A stretch of DNA of 6,125 bases from Synechococcaceae cyanobacterium (GTDB taxonomy: Bacteria; Cyanobacteriota; Cyanobacteriia; PCC-6307; Cyanobiaceae). Made by a program: the position numbers and the translations under genes. The notes under the pieces were generated by a model. The model saw only the letters and a list, made by a program, of their open reading frames with translations, searched no databases and had not been told where the DNA came from. The stretch covers positions 1 to 6,125 of the forward strand of contig CANHGA010000127.1 in NCBI GenBank assembly GCA_947460085.1. Direction: 5' to 3'. This document shows, piece after piece, positions 6,070 to 6,125 of this stretch (the first letter of the stretch is position 1; each line of letters opens with the position of its first letter).

Positions 6070-6099
6070 CCTATCAAGAGGCCTGCTATTCGTTGACAA
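6070..6099 (-). promoter_or_regulatory. Weak promoter candidate for the aminotransferase gene
   Basis: On the minus strand TTGTCA (bases 6099-6094, five of six to TTGACA) is followed after 18 bases by GATAGG (6075-6070, three of six to TATAAT). If real, transcription would begin near 6063, giving a leader of roughly 35 bases that contains the direct repeats and excluding the TTG 6077 start. The -10 match is poor, so this is tentative. Confidence 0.2.
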
Positions 6100-6125
6100 C
6101 GGATGCGCTGATTTGGGTGGAGAAA

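Noticed and set aside
6093..6098. Perfect TTGACA on the plus strand near the right edge
   Set aside because: No -10-like hexamer lies 16-18 bases downstream within the window, and no plus-strand gene is visible. It lies within the near-palindrome GTTGACAAC that also supplies the weak minus-strand -35.

Overview
This window is a stretch of ordinary chromosomal housekeeping genes from a GC-rich picocyanobacterium. The best fit is the Synechococcus/Cyanobium group. The evidence is the gene content and order (lpdA-trpC, a solitary rpsD, yidD, a glutaredoxin-like gene, murE, a cystine-lyase-like PLP enzyme), the cyanobacterial N-terminal extension of TrpC, an S4 protein of 202 residues, strong G/C preference at third codon positions, and two copies of the cyanobacterial HIP1 octamer GCGATCGC. 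The genus is inferred from recalled family features, not from a database search.

Layout from left to right. (1) Plus strand, 1-1845: the C-terminal two thirds of dihydrolipoamide dehydrogenase (lpdA, cut by the window edge), followed after 2 bp by trpC of tryptophan synthesis. (2) Gap 1846-1957: this separates the convergent trpC and rpsD. It holds a perfect 9-bp GC-rich hairpin that ends in a T-tract only when read on the minus strand, which makes it the rpsD terminator. (3) Minus strand, 1958-2566: rpsD (ribosomal protein S4), standing alone. Its leader can form a hairpin capped by a CUUG tetraloop close to the start codon. (4) Plus strand, 2708-4850: yidD (membrane insertion factor), a small glutaredoxin-like protein, and murE (meso-diaminopimelate ligase of peptidoglycan synthesis). 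They are spaced 13 and 18 bp apart, so they are probably one transcription unit tied to the cell envelope. (5) Minus strand, 4854-6026: a class V aminotransferase-fold PLP enzyme resembling cyanobacterial L-cysteine/cystine C-S lyase. It converges on murE with 3 bp between the stop codons. (6) 6027-6125: its upstream region, with direct repeats and a weak promoter candidate.

No mobile element, CRISPR array, tRNA, rRNA, phage gene, toxin-antitoxin pair or defence gene was seen. I found no novel multi-gene system. The points worth a second look are small: RNA structures around rpsD, a direct repeat in the aminotransferase leader, a perfect palindrome at the murE/aminotransferase junction, and short insertions or substitutions in LpdA, TrpC and MurE.
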